41,100 bases of DNA from Clostridia bacterium (GTDB lineage Bacteria > Bacillota > Clostridia > Oscillospirales > CAG-272), in the NCBI GenBank assembly GCA_017463765.1, contig JAFTON010000054.1, forward strand, positions 1 to 41,100, read 5' to 3'. Shown in pieces: positions 24,310 to 33,600 of this stretch. The notes under the pieces are model-generated. The model had not been told where the DNA came from. It did no database searches and saw only the letters and a list, made by a program, of their open reading frames with translations. Position 1 is the first letter of the stretch; the number at the start of each line of letters is the position of its first letter. A program made the position numbers and the translations under genes.

Positions 24310-26775
24310 TTATTCAATGCCTAATTCATGAAGCTTGTCATGAACCTGGGATTCTACGTTAATAACGTTGTAATTACGAACTCTGATACCCATATTGAAT
24401 ACCAGACATCCACCAACTACGTTCTCACCGGAAAGACCACGCAAGGAGGTCTCTGTTGCGAAGAGATGATCGTTGACGAAGAAGTAATAAGTACCGTTAA
24501 CGCGTGCAATAGCAAGCTTGGTGTAATTACCGTTAGTGTAGCTGATATCGAAGTCAGCAAGCTTCTCTGTTGCATTCCAGTCGTAATCGCTGTTGTCCTG
24601 CTTTCTCTGACAATAACCAACTGCCTTCTTATGGAAACCACCTTCATATGCAGAGTCGATATAGAAGAAGGTGCTACCCGATTTGGATTTAAGAACCAAA
24701 CCGAACTTAGGATAGTTCTCCATTCCACCATGCCACATTCTGTACGGCTTGCTTTCGGTGATAGTCATCTCTGCCTCAAAGTAGAAATTGTATCCCTCAG
24801 CGCCCTTGAAGAATGCGAACTGATCACCGGGTGCAGTGTTTTCAATATAAGCGTTTTCTGTACCGTCATCGTTAGTAAGGTCACCGTAGCCCCAGCTTGT
24901 AGCGAAGTCACCTACAGTACCTACCTTCTCACCCTCACTGTACTTGATATACTCAACGGGGTTGGGATTTTCGTAGGAATAAGCCTTGAATTCGCTGACG
25001 GGAGCAGGATTCTTAACCTCTCTACCCATGATCATGATCTCACCGATCGCAACGTTGGGCATCTTATTGTTAAGGTTGATGGTAAGCTCGATTTCCATAA
25101 CCGGCATCTCGGCAAACTCAAGAACAATTGCACCACCGGGATACATTGTAGACTTGGAGTCTGAGTTCCATGCATAATTGAACTTAACGTTCTTCGCCTC
25201 TGCCCATGCAAAACCGTCAGCAGTCTTATACTTAAGCTTAACGCTGTTGATAGCAGGAACGGAAAGGTTGTAATCGATGCTGTTGTAAAGCAACAAGGAA
25301 CGAACGTTTACATAATCATCAAACTTGAAGTTGATAGTTGTCTTAGTGCTTGTGCTAACCGACTTGGTCACATATTCCTTTACAAGATCGTTTTTATGTA
25401 CTCTGTAAAGACCGTCGGTAAGATACTTAACGTCACTGTCAGCTGCAGTATGAGATGCAGTAACGGTAGCCTTGGGAGCAAGATTCTCGTATCCGGAAAC
25501 TGCTGCAGGCAGAGGCTGATAGGAATAGGTAGGTCCATTGGTATGCATAAGAAGCTGACCCTTATCATTCTCAACGAACTGAACCTCATCAACAGCGAGA
25601 GCTCTACCCTCTGCGATAGATCTTCTGTCAAGGAAGGTGTGGTAAGCGATCATAAGCTGATCACCACACTTGATGAAGCAGTGGTGGCCTGCGCTCTGAA
25701 TATTTTCCCAATCGCTCTCGGTATAAAGAAGTGTACCACCATCCTCGGGCTGAACCTTAGTATACTCACCAAGAGGAGAGGTTGCAAGAGCCTGTCTTAC
25801 CTGGTAGTTGGGGCTTGTATAGGGATAAACCGAATAGGTTAAATAATAAGTTCCTTCATGATAGTATACGAAGGGACCCTCGTTTACAGTTGCCTGCTCA
25901 TCCTGACCCTCGTCAATGTCACCGAACTGGATCGATCCACTGGACATCTCAGATGAAAAATCTCCAACAGTAGTGTTGAAAATAGAAGTGATCTGAGTAA
26001 GAGTGGAATAATCGGGAGTAAACCAGTCCTTCATCTTAACACCGAAGATCTCCTGATATCCTCTGGTGTGCCATCTCTGCCATGCAGAGAAGTACAGATA
26101 CTTATCACCGGTCACGGGGTCAATGAATGCGTGAGCGTCAATAACGTCGTTATGAACACCCTCACGTCCGGGAAGAATGGTATCGAAATCATAAACAGGC
26201 TCACCCTTGGAAAGCTTCTTGCCGTCAAGGTTTTCAGAGCCGTCAACACTCTCGAACGGACCGTAGGGGGTCTGTGAAACGGCAACGCTTACGCACTGAC
26301 GGTTATCCTGCTTCCAGTTCTGCGCATTGTAGAAGAGGTAATAAACTCCATCATCGAACAGAACCTCAGGCGCCCAGTAATTGTTAATCGCCCATGCCTC
26401 AGAATAGTCGGGCTCGAAGGCTACGCCAACGTATTCCCAGTTTGTCATATCCTTTGAACGCCAGCACTGGAAACCGTGACACTGGATAAGGTCACTTGTT
26501 CCGTAGGCGTAGAAATAACCTGCTCCCTCGCCTTCCTCAACGAAAATAACGGTAGGGTCGGCAATCTGGAAGTTAAGTTCATTCAGATAATAAAGATTTT
26601 TGTTGTAAGAATAGTCATCGTAGGTGTCATCATCATAGGTCTCATAGCTGAACTCACCTGTAGCAGGTGTGCCATCACCCTTCTGAGGGGTAATTTTAAT
26701 ACAGCTGACAGTAGAACATAAGATGCTGAATATCATTAACACCAACAAAAACAGTGAAATTATTCTTTTTTGCAT
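24310..26775 (-). CDS. Surface lipoprotein GH43 with discoidin-like domain and PKFGL module
   Basis: AAGGAG precedes the ATG, and the signal ends in TVSC (Cys25). The catalytic GH43 propeller (about 68-430) shows Asp73 in IADPTV, Asp213 in VIDAHAF and Glu299 in NEGPFV, with YWAPEVLFDDGVYYLFYN as the second blade. A discoidin-like beta-sandwich follows (about 430-588), and a C-terminal PKFGL module (about 605-805) contains YPKFGLVL, FFYIDSA and KLAIARVNGTYYFFVND. The order GH43 plus discoidin-like domain matches the cluster-1 surface GH43, to which this protein adds the module. It should debranch an arabinose- or xylose-containing glycan at the cell surface. It lies 63 nt after the MalG-type permease gene. 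Confidence 0.93.
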   Translation of the reverse strand: MQKRIISLFLLVLMIFSILCSTVSCIKITPQKGDGTPATGEFSYETYDDDTYDDYSYNKNLYYLNELNFQIADPTVIFVEEGEGAGYFYAYGTSDLIQCHGFQCWRSKDMTNWEYVGVAFEPDYSEAWAINNYWAPEVLFDDGVYYLFYNAQNWKQDNRQCVSVAVSQTPYGPFESVDGSENLDGKKLSKGEPVYDFDTILPGREGVHNDVIDAHAFIDPVTGDKYLYFSAWQRWHTRGYQEIFGVKMKDWFTPDYSTLTQITSIFNTTVGDFSSEMSSGSIQFGDIDEGQDEQATVNEGPFVYYHEGTYYLTYSVYPYTSPNYQVRQALATSPLGEYTKVQPEDGGTLLYTESDWENIQSAGHHCFIKCGDQLMIAYHTFLDRRSIAEGRALAVDEVQFVENDKGQLLMHTNGPTYSYQPLPAAVSGYENLAPKATVTASHTAADSDVKYLTDGLYRVHKNDLVKEYVTKSVSTSTKTTINFKFDDYVNVRSLLLYNSIDYNLSVPAINSVKLKYKTADGFAWAEAKNVKFNYAWNSDSKSTMYPGGAIVLEFAEMPVMEIELTINLNNKMPNVAIGEIMIMGREVKNPAPVSEFKAYSYENPNPVEYIKYSEGEKVGTVGDFATSWGYGDLTNDDGTENAYIENTAPGDQFAFFKGAEGYNFYFEAEMTITESKPYRMWHGGMENYPKFGLVLKSKSGSTFFYIDSAYEGGFHKKAVGYCQRKQDNSDYDWNATEKLADFDISYTNGNYTKLAIARVNGTYYFFVNDHLFATETSLRGLSGENVVGGCLVFNMGIRVRNYNVINVESQVHDKLHELGIE

Positions 26776-26838
26776 AAATGTCTCCTTAAAAACAATATAC
26801 GGTATTTACTGCCGTGATTTACGGTGCAAAAGGTATAT

Positions 26839-27723
26839 TTATACTTTCATACCACTTGTGGCAACGCCCTCAACAAAACGCTTCTGCGCAATTATGTACA
26901 GAACGATCGTGGGAATAATACTTATAACGGTTGCAGCCATCATAGCAGGCACGTTTCTGCCGGCAAAATAGCTCTTAAGCTGGTTCATTGCTATCTGCAA
27001 GGTATACATTTCGGGGTCCTGAAGATAAATCAAAGGACCGAGATAATCATTATATCCTCCGATAAATCCGAGAAGTGCCTGAGCAAGCAGCGCAGGAACA
27101 GAAAGAGGAACCATTATTTTGAAGAATATGCCGAAGTAGCTCATTCCGTCGATCTCAGCGGCTTCGATCAGCTCTGTCGGAATACCGAGATAAAACTGAC
27201 GCATAAAGAACACGCAGGTCGCAGCACCAAACATACCGGGGATCATCAGTGGCAACGGAGTGTTTACCCAACCTATCTCATTATAAATAATAAAGGTAGG
27301 TGTCAGAAGTATCGTGCCCGGGATCATCATTGTGCCAAGCAGCAGCGAGAACATCTTGTCTCTGAACTTAAAGCGAAGCTTTGCAAAAGCATAGGCACTG
27401 ATAGCAGATGAAAACAGACCTAAAATCGTTGACGGAATAACGATCCAAAGGGTGTTGATAAAGCCCGAGATAATAAGTGGAACTCCCTCATAGGCAGAGC
27501 CCATATCATACTCAAGAACTTTTTCATAACCCTGTAAGGTGAACTCTTTTGGCCACCAATTAAAATCAAGGCTGTTCGCCTCTTTTATACCCTTAAAGGA
27601 AGTGAGGAATACGAGTGAAAATGGGAGCAAAACCCATAATGCAAAGATGATAAGAGCAGTATATATGCATATCTGACCGATCAAATCCTTTGCGTTAAGC
27701 TTCTTTTTCCTTGCTTTAATCAT
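26839..27723 (-). CDS. CUT1 ABC importer permease (MalG type, cluster 2)
   Basis: This 294-residue permease has about six membrane spans and a canonical EAA loop at about 187-207 (LIEAAEIDGMSYFGIFFKIMV). It ends in EGVATSGMKV, the common C-terminal tail of MalG-type permeases. The start codon lies inside the end of the MalF-type gene (8-nt overlap), as is usual for heterodimeric sugar permeases. It is clearly diverged from the cluster-1 MalG protein, so the two importers probably have different ligands. Confidence 0.95.
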   Translation of the reverse strand: MIKARKKKLNAKDLIGQICIYTALIIFALWVLLPFSLVFLTSFKGIKEANSLDFNWWPKEFTLQGYEKVLEYDMGSAYEGVPLIISGFINTLWIVIPSTILGLFSSAISAYAFAKLRFKFRDKMFSLLLGTMMIPGTILLTPTFIIYNEIGWVNTPLPLMIPGMFGAATCVFFMRQFYLGIPTELIEAAEIDGMSYFGIFFKIMVPLSVPALLAQALLGFIGGYNDYLGPLIYLQDPEMYTLQIAMNQLKSYFAGRNVPAMMAATVISIIPTIVLYIIAQKRFVEGVATSGMKV

Positions 27724-28639
27724 AATTCACCCACTTCTTTGATACAACAAAGTTGATCGCCGTAACGATCAGAATAAGCACCGACAGGATAAGCGCAGCA
27801 GCAGCGGCACTTCCCATCTCATTGTTGTACACAAACGCCCTTCTATAAATATAGAATACAATGGTAAGACCATCGTTGTTCGGGCCTGCGCCTTCACCTC
27901 CACCAATCATCTGAGGACGTGTGAATTCCTGCAATGCACCGATAAGTCCCGTTGTCAAAAGGAAGAATGACGTGGGAGAAACACCCGGAAGTGTAATATT
28001 GAAGAAGCATCTGAAGGAGCCTGCGCCGTCAACCTTTGCCGCCTCGTAAAGCGATTTATTAACGTTTGTAAGCGCAGCACCGTACAGAACGATTCCATAG
28101 GCAGTTCCACTCCAAATACCGATAATAATCAGACACAGGGTATAGGTGTCAGAATCGGTAAGCCACGGAATTGCGGTTTCTCTGGTCAGACCCAGCCAGG
28201 AATTGATTATACCGTGATTCTGGTTGAAAATCAACTCCCACATAAGCGAAACCGCAACTGCGCAGCAAACATAAGGAACGAAATATACGCCTCTGAAAAA
28301 GCTTCTTCCTTTTATGTTCTTGGTAAGCAGATAAGCCACGATAAGTGCTATCACAATACAGATAGGCAAGGATATAGCCATTCTGAGTGTATTGAGAATA
28401 GACTTCCAGAACATATGATCGCCGAGAACCTCTTTGAAGTTTTCAAGACCGGCAAACTGCGCTCTTGAGATATCGCCTCTGCCCGGAACATACATAAAAG
28501 CCATAGCAAGCGCAAGAAGCAGTGGAAGCATACCGAAAATGATAAATCCAACTACCGGAATGCTCGCCATAAGCATACCACTGTTATTCTGGCCTAACTT
28601 CTTTTTTGTTCTTTTGTTATAAAGTTTTTCAAGATTCAT
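27716..28639 (-). CDS. CUT1 ABC importer permease (MalF type, cluster 2)
   Basis: This 307-residue permease has about six membrane spans, an EAA loop at about 198-218 (YEAAKVDGAGSFRCFFNITLP) and a Lys-rich N-terminus. It is shorter than the cluster-1 partner (355) because the periplasmic loop between spans 3 and 4 is smaller. The ATG is preceded by only a weak ACGAG. It lies 22 nt downstream of the binding-protein gene and overlaps the MalG gene, forming one translational block. Confidence 0.95.
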   Translation of the reverse strand: MNLEKLYNKRTKKKLGQNNSGMLMASIPVVGFIIFGMLPLLLALAMAFMYVPGRGDISRAQFAGLENFKEVLGDHMFWKSILNTLRMAISLPICIVIALIVAYLLTKNIKGRSFFRGVYFVPYVCCAVAVSLMWELIFNQNHGIINSWLGLTRETAIPWLTDSDTYTLCLIIIGIWSGTAYGIVLYGAALTNVNKSLYEAAKVDGAGSFRCFFNITLPGVSPTSFFLLTTGLIGALQEFTRPQMIGGGEGAGPNNDGLTIVFYIYRRAFVYNNEMGSAAAAALILSVLILIVTAINFVVSKKWVNYD

Positions 28640-28661
28640 AATCTCGTTTTAATTCATAAAA

Positions 28662-30497
28662 CTACTTCTTAACTGTATACTTAAGAAGCTTATCGTAAGT
28701 ATCAGCAAAGGTCTCGGACTCGAAGAACTCGGTCATGCTCTTCTTACCGTTTCTTACGTCACCGTTAAGAATACCTGCCCAGTCGTCGATCCAAGCGTTA
28801 TCAGCAAGATACCACCAGTCGCCTGCGCCCTGGATCTCAGCAGCTTTAAGGAATACCTTGGAGTTACGAGGCATCTTGTCAGTCTGAAGGAATACTTCGC
28901 TGTTAGCAAGCTCCTTCTGGAGAGGAATTGCAAAGCCCATCTGTGCCTGAGCTGCCTGACCCTCTTCACTCGCTACGAACTCGATGAACTTCCATGCAGC
29001 AGCCTTAAGGGTGGAATTGTTGTTAATGCAAAGACCTACAGAACCACTGTGTCCTGCCTCGATACCGTGAACGGTTACGTTTCTCTCAACGCCGAAGCCC
29101 TCTGCATCATACTCTCTGTACATAGGAAGAGGACAAACGTCCCAGGTAAAGTCTACACCGGAATCCGGGTCACGGAAGTAAGTAACATCCCATCTACCGT
29201 CAACGAGCATTGCGATCTCGCCCTGTGCGAATGCCTGAGTCTTACCTGCATCAGAACCGATGGAGGAAGGAGTAGGAGTAATGCCGTAGCCGTAAAGCTT
29301 CTCGCCGTTTACGGTATCAACAACAACGTCCTTCTTAGCTGCAAGACGAACGAACTCGGTAAACGCCTCTCTCTGAGAAGGAAGCTCGTTAAGCTTACCC
29401 TCGCCAACAAGCGCGAGAACCTCGGAGGTGATCTCCTTGCTGTAGCTCTCGCCTGCAGAGCTTGTCATGTTAAGACCAAGCTTATCCTGGTAGGAGATGA
29501 TCTCGCCTGCCTTATAAGTATTACCGTTGACCGTTACGCTTGCAACATCGTCAGCAACGATATAGTTAGGAGTAGCATCGCTGAGAGTGAAGTCATACCA
29601 ACCGCCACCGTGGTTAGGATCGGAGGAAGGAACAAATTCGATACAGTCGCCACCTACGGACCAGCCGTAGTTGAACCACCACTCTGTGAAGTAACCATAC
29701 GCATTAGCGTTGGACATGCTGTTCTGAAGAACATTTGAAAGCTCAACTACCTCATCCCAGCTCATAGGGATCTGGTTGTTGAAATACTTCTGACCGTTTG
29801 CAACAAAGTAACCGTATTCCTTTACGGTAACATCGCCAAGACCGATTTCTGCCTTGGTGTTTCCTCTGTCATCCTCTGCACCGGAGTTGTATGCATCAAG
29901 ATCCTCTTTAGCTACGCTGATAACCTTAATGCCTGCCTTTTCGAACTCGGTCTCATTATAGTAGATAACTGTAGGACCGATATCCTTGGGAACACCGTAG
30001 TATCTTCCGGTCTCGGTACCGGAGAGCTTTGTATTAACGTCATACTTATAACGGGTAACAACGTTGCTCCACATTTCGGAAAGATTATACTCCTTACTGC
30101 TATTAACCCAATCGGTTACGTCGTAAAGAAGACCTTCCTCAGCGTATGCCTTATAGCCTGCATCTCCAACATAGAAAATGTCAAGCTTGCTGCCCATAAG
30201 AGCTGTACGAACTGCTGTTTCATAACCGTCGGAGGGCTTCTGCTTAATATCTACTTCGATCTGACCTTCATAAAGCTTGTTGAAGCGCTCTACAAGATCA
30301 CTGAATACTGCAAGCTCATATTCGTCACCGTTGATCCAGAATTCAACCTTAGCTACGTCATCACTGGGACGGTAGTTACCTTCTTCATCAATTTCACCGT
30401 CATCGCCCTTGTCCTCATTAGGCTTGCAGCCTGCAAATACAGAGAGGCAAAGCACAAGAGCAAGCATTAATGCAATTAATCTGTTAATTTTTTTCAT
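28662..30497 (-). CDS. Sugar ABC importer substrate-binding lipoprotein (cluster 2)
   Basis: I use the ATG at 30497 (GGAG upstream) rather than an in-frame TTG at 30524, because it gives a normal lipoprotein signal ending in FAGC (Cys24). The mature part is a large family-1 extracellular solute-binding protein: VEFWINGDEYELAVFSDLV at the start, LDIFYVGDAGYKAY, and late GEIAMLVDGRWDVTYF and CINNNSTLKAAAWKFIEFVA segments. At 611 residues it is well above the usual 420-450, with extra sequence around 190-380. It is highly acidic, as expected for secreted proteins. It lies between a 12-bp stem-loop and the permease genes. It is only distantly similar to the cluster-1 binding protein, and the ligand is unknown. 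Confidence 0.93.
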   Translation of the reverse strand: MKKINRLIALMLALVLCLSVFAGCKPNEDKGDDGEIDEEGNYRPSDDVAKVEFWINGDEYELAVFSDLVERFNKLYEGQIEVDIKQKPSDGYETAVRTALMGSKLDIFYVGDAGYKAYAEEGLLYDVTDWVNSSKEYNLSEMWSNVVTRYKYDVNTKLSGTETGRYYGVPKDIGPTVIYYNETEFEKAGIKVISVAKEDLDAYNSGAEDDRGNTKAEIGLGDVTVKEYGYFVANGQKYFNNQIPMSWDEVVELSNVLQNSMSNANAYGYFTEWWFNYGWSVGGDCIEFVPSSDPNHGGGWYDFTLSDATPNYIVADDVASVTVNGNTYKAGEIISYQDKLGLNMTSSAGESYSKEITSEVLALVGEGKLNELPSQREAFTEFVRLAAKKDVVVDTVNGEKLYGYGITPTPSSIGSDAGKTQAFAQGEIAMLVDGRWDVTYFRDPDSGVDFTWDVCPLPMYREYDAEGFGVERNVTVHGIEAGHSGSVGLCINNNSTLKAAAWKFIEFVASEEGQAAQAQMGFAIPLQKELANSEVFLQTDKMPRNSKVFLKAAEIQGAGDWWYLADNAWIDDWAGILNGDVRNGKKSMTEFFESETFADTYDKLLKYTVKK

Positions 30498-30537
30498 TTT
30501 TTCTCCATTCAATTCTCGTATCAAACATTTTTTCTAA

Positions 30538-30574
30538 CGTCTCCCTCGCAGACGAGAAGCTGGCGAGGGAGACG
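30538..30574 (-). other. Intercistronic 12-bp perfect stem-loop
   Basis: CGTCTCCCTCGC (30538-30549) and GCGAGGGAGACG (30563-30574) are perfectly complementary around a 13-nt loop. The hairpin lies in the 123-nt gap between the 1742-residue lipoprotein gene and the binding-protein gene, 41 nt before the latter's start. The minus-strand sequence after it (TTAGAAAAAATG) has no U-run, so a classical terminator is unlikely. mRNA stabilisation or processing that raises binding-protein levels is a reasonable guess. Confidence 0.75.
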
Positions 30575-30620
30575 AAATGCTAACTTATATTAACATTTAA
30601 AGGTACAATGCTATTAATTA

Positions 30621-33600
30621 TTACTTTAAGATAAAACCATTTTCAGTTGCGTAAATAGGAGTATCAGGGCCGCAACCTCTTACCCAAGTAAAGCCGGTTT
30701 CGAATACGCCACCGATACATACCTGAACCTCACCGTCGTAATCCATTCCACCGTACTCGGTAGTGAATGCAAGGAAGGTCTCGAAGGTGGTTGTGTATGT
30801 GCCATCTTCGTTCTGAACAGTTACAGCCTTGGATGCACAGTACTGATCCCAGTCACCGTTGTTAAGTACAGATGCTGCCATCTGAGTAGAATAGTTTCCA
30901 CCCATACGGTACTCAACGTCAAGAAGACCCCACCAATCGTTTGCCGTTCCCTGAATTACATCGGTTGCAGGTCTTGTATGTGTAATAGTGTTAAGAACGA
31001 TGATACCTGTAGAGAGCTTTCTACCGGTTACAACCATCTTTGCGCCGTTAACGTTTTCGAAGGTTATGCTTGAAAGTCCCTCATAAAGAGCCTCGTCTGC
31101 CTTACCGTCGATGGTGATGCCCTCACCTGCTGCCATCTTATCTGCAACGTAGAGCTGTGCTGTGGGCCAATCTACGAAGACAGAAATCCACTCAATACCA
31201 TTTTCATTGATGTAAGGAACGTTACCGTCCCACATAAGTGACTGCCAGCCGCCGAAGCCGTTACCGTTTACACCAACCTGGAAGGTTGCCTGCTTTGCAG
31301 TAGAGAAGTCGTATTCATAGAACAATTCAACAACTGTCTTGTATGCAAATCCACTATCGCCACCGTCTGTACGAACGAGTGCATAATCGCTGATAGGTCC
31401 ACATCCTGCGATGAAGTCATCAATGAGCGAGAAGCCTGCACGGTCACCGAGAAGCTTGATCTCAAGGTTATCGTTCAGCCACCATTCGGGAACGGATGCG
31501 CTGAGATTATTCTGATAAATAGTGATAGCAAGGTAAACGCCATCCTCTGCTACGTAACCAACGAAGTCGAACTTAGCATTGTCGTTACCCTGACCCAAGA
31601 AAGCATTCTTGCCTTCGTATTCGCTGAGATTACCGTCAATGCATGCTCTCTCACAATCGTGAACGATACCGTTCTTTGTGATATGGATACATTCGGGAAC
31701 ACCAACTGTACCGATACCAACGTGCTCAGGGTTAGGACGGCTGGGAGTGCCGTGGCTGGTTCTCCACCAGTCTGTTCTATCCCACTGGTTATTGATCATG
31801 TACTCATAACGAGCAGCCTCACCGGGTGCCTTGAACGCATAATTAAGATTTACGGATTCAGCGTTGAAGCCGTTAATATGACCCTTATTTACATAAATCT
31901 CAACTGTATGAAGATATTTGCCGTTTTCCTGCTGAGCATAGTTATAAACGGATCTGGAAGCTCCAACGGATGCTCCCTTAGCATTTACATAGCACTGAGC
32001 GCCATTATTAAGGTAGAATTCGAAGTTATGATTCTGCCACCACTCTGCGCCATCGGTAACAACACCGTTTGTGATTGCTTCAACGTAGAAGTAAACGCCG
32101 CTATCGTCGCTCTTTGCCCAAACGGTTACGCTACGATTGTCCTCTACCTTGAAGGAGATGGGATTGCCGTAGCCTTCGCCCTTAACGCCGTCAATAGCCT
32201 CAGAAGGATTGTAATCAAGCTCTACCTTGATCGCGATAGCAGTATCGCTTGCCTTTACAACGTAGGAATATACGCCGTCAACAGCCTCTACAGCCTCGCC
32301 GTTTACGGATACGGAGAGGATAGCCTCGCCCTCAGAATATCCGTCAACTGTGAATGTTACTGCCTGACCAACAGTTGCGGTTGCAGTCTCGCAGTTTACA
32401 TTTGCGGAAAGGAAGCCTTCACCGGTCTTATCAACAACGCTGTTTGTTACACCAATGCCCTTAAGAGCTACCTCGATAGCTGCATCGCCATTAGGCATTA
32501 CGAAGCTGATCTTTCCGTCAACAACCTCTACGATCTCGCCGTTTACCTTTGCGAAGTCGAGAGCCTGACCCTCAGCTACGTTAATGGTTGCAACAACTGT
32601 GTCACCGGGTCTTGCTACGTTCTGAACGTCAACAGATACGCCTGCATTTGTACCGGAAACGGAGATCTGTCTTTCAAATCTGAGACCGTGTGCGGATACT
32701 GTAAGCTTGGGATAGCCACCGATATTCATAGCGTGACCCCAGCCTTCATCGAATACCCATCCCCATACGTGAACGGGAATCTCCTCGCTGTTTACGTCAT
32801 ATCCGGAGAATGAGTTATAGGGAGCAAAGAATTCAAACGTTGCATGGTAAATGTTACCCTCGTTGCCGTTTGACTTTATAGCTGCAAGAGAAATACTTGC
32901 AGTGCTCTTAACTGCATTGAAGCCTACGCCTTCAACGTAAATGTAATGCTGAGTATCAAGATTGTCACCGAATCTGAATTCGATATTTGCGTTCTCCCAC
33001 CAGTTAGCAGAGAGAGCACGAGTATTTTCGAAGGAATAAGTATTTACAAGGAAGTAAACACCGTCGGTTCCCTTAACTGCAGCAACTGTGAAGTATCTGC
33101 CGTCACCCTTGTCACCGAACTTCTGTGTATTTGCAAGAACCTCTTCTGTCCAAATGGTATCGTTCGCTTCACCGTCGATAACTGCATCCTGGCAAGTAAG
33201 ACCGAGCTTTCTTTCTATTTCAAGAGTATCAGTAGAGGTCTTTACGTTTCTGATGGTTGCTTCAAGGTTGAAGCTCTCGTAACCTACGTAAACCTCACCC
33301 TCAAGGGAGGAAGTAGCATAAACAACATCGTTTACAAGGAAGTAAACGCTATTGCCAAGCTTTGCAATAGCAAGCTTAACGCCATTCTGGAAGTCACAGC
33401 CTGTTGCGCCGCCCCATACTACGCCATCCCAGTTCCAGTTTCCGCCTGCAACGCTAGGAGAACGGGAAGCAAGACCTGCAGCGGTATTGATCGCACCGGG
33501 ATAACCGAAGCAGTCGATGAAGCCCCAACGAGCCTCACTCTCGTTTCTCACGAGGAGACCGAACTTGGGATAACCGTCCATGTTTCTGAGCTCGCCTATG

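Noticed and set aside
28662..30524. Longer start (TTG at 30524) for the cluster-2 binding protein
   Set aside because: The ATG at 30497 has a GGAG site and yields a normal lipoprotein signal; the extension would put charged residues before it.
30538..30574. 12-bp hairpin as a rho-independent terminator
   Set aside because: No T-run follows the stem on either strand, and the next gene has the same orientation with a close start.
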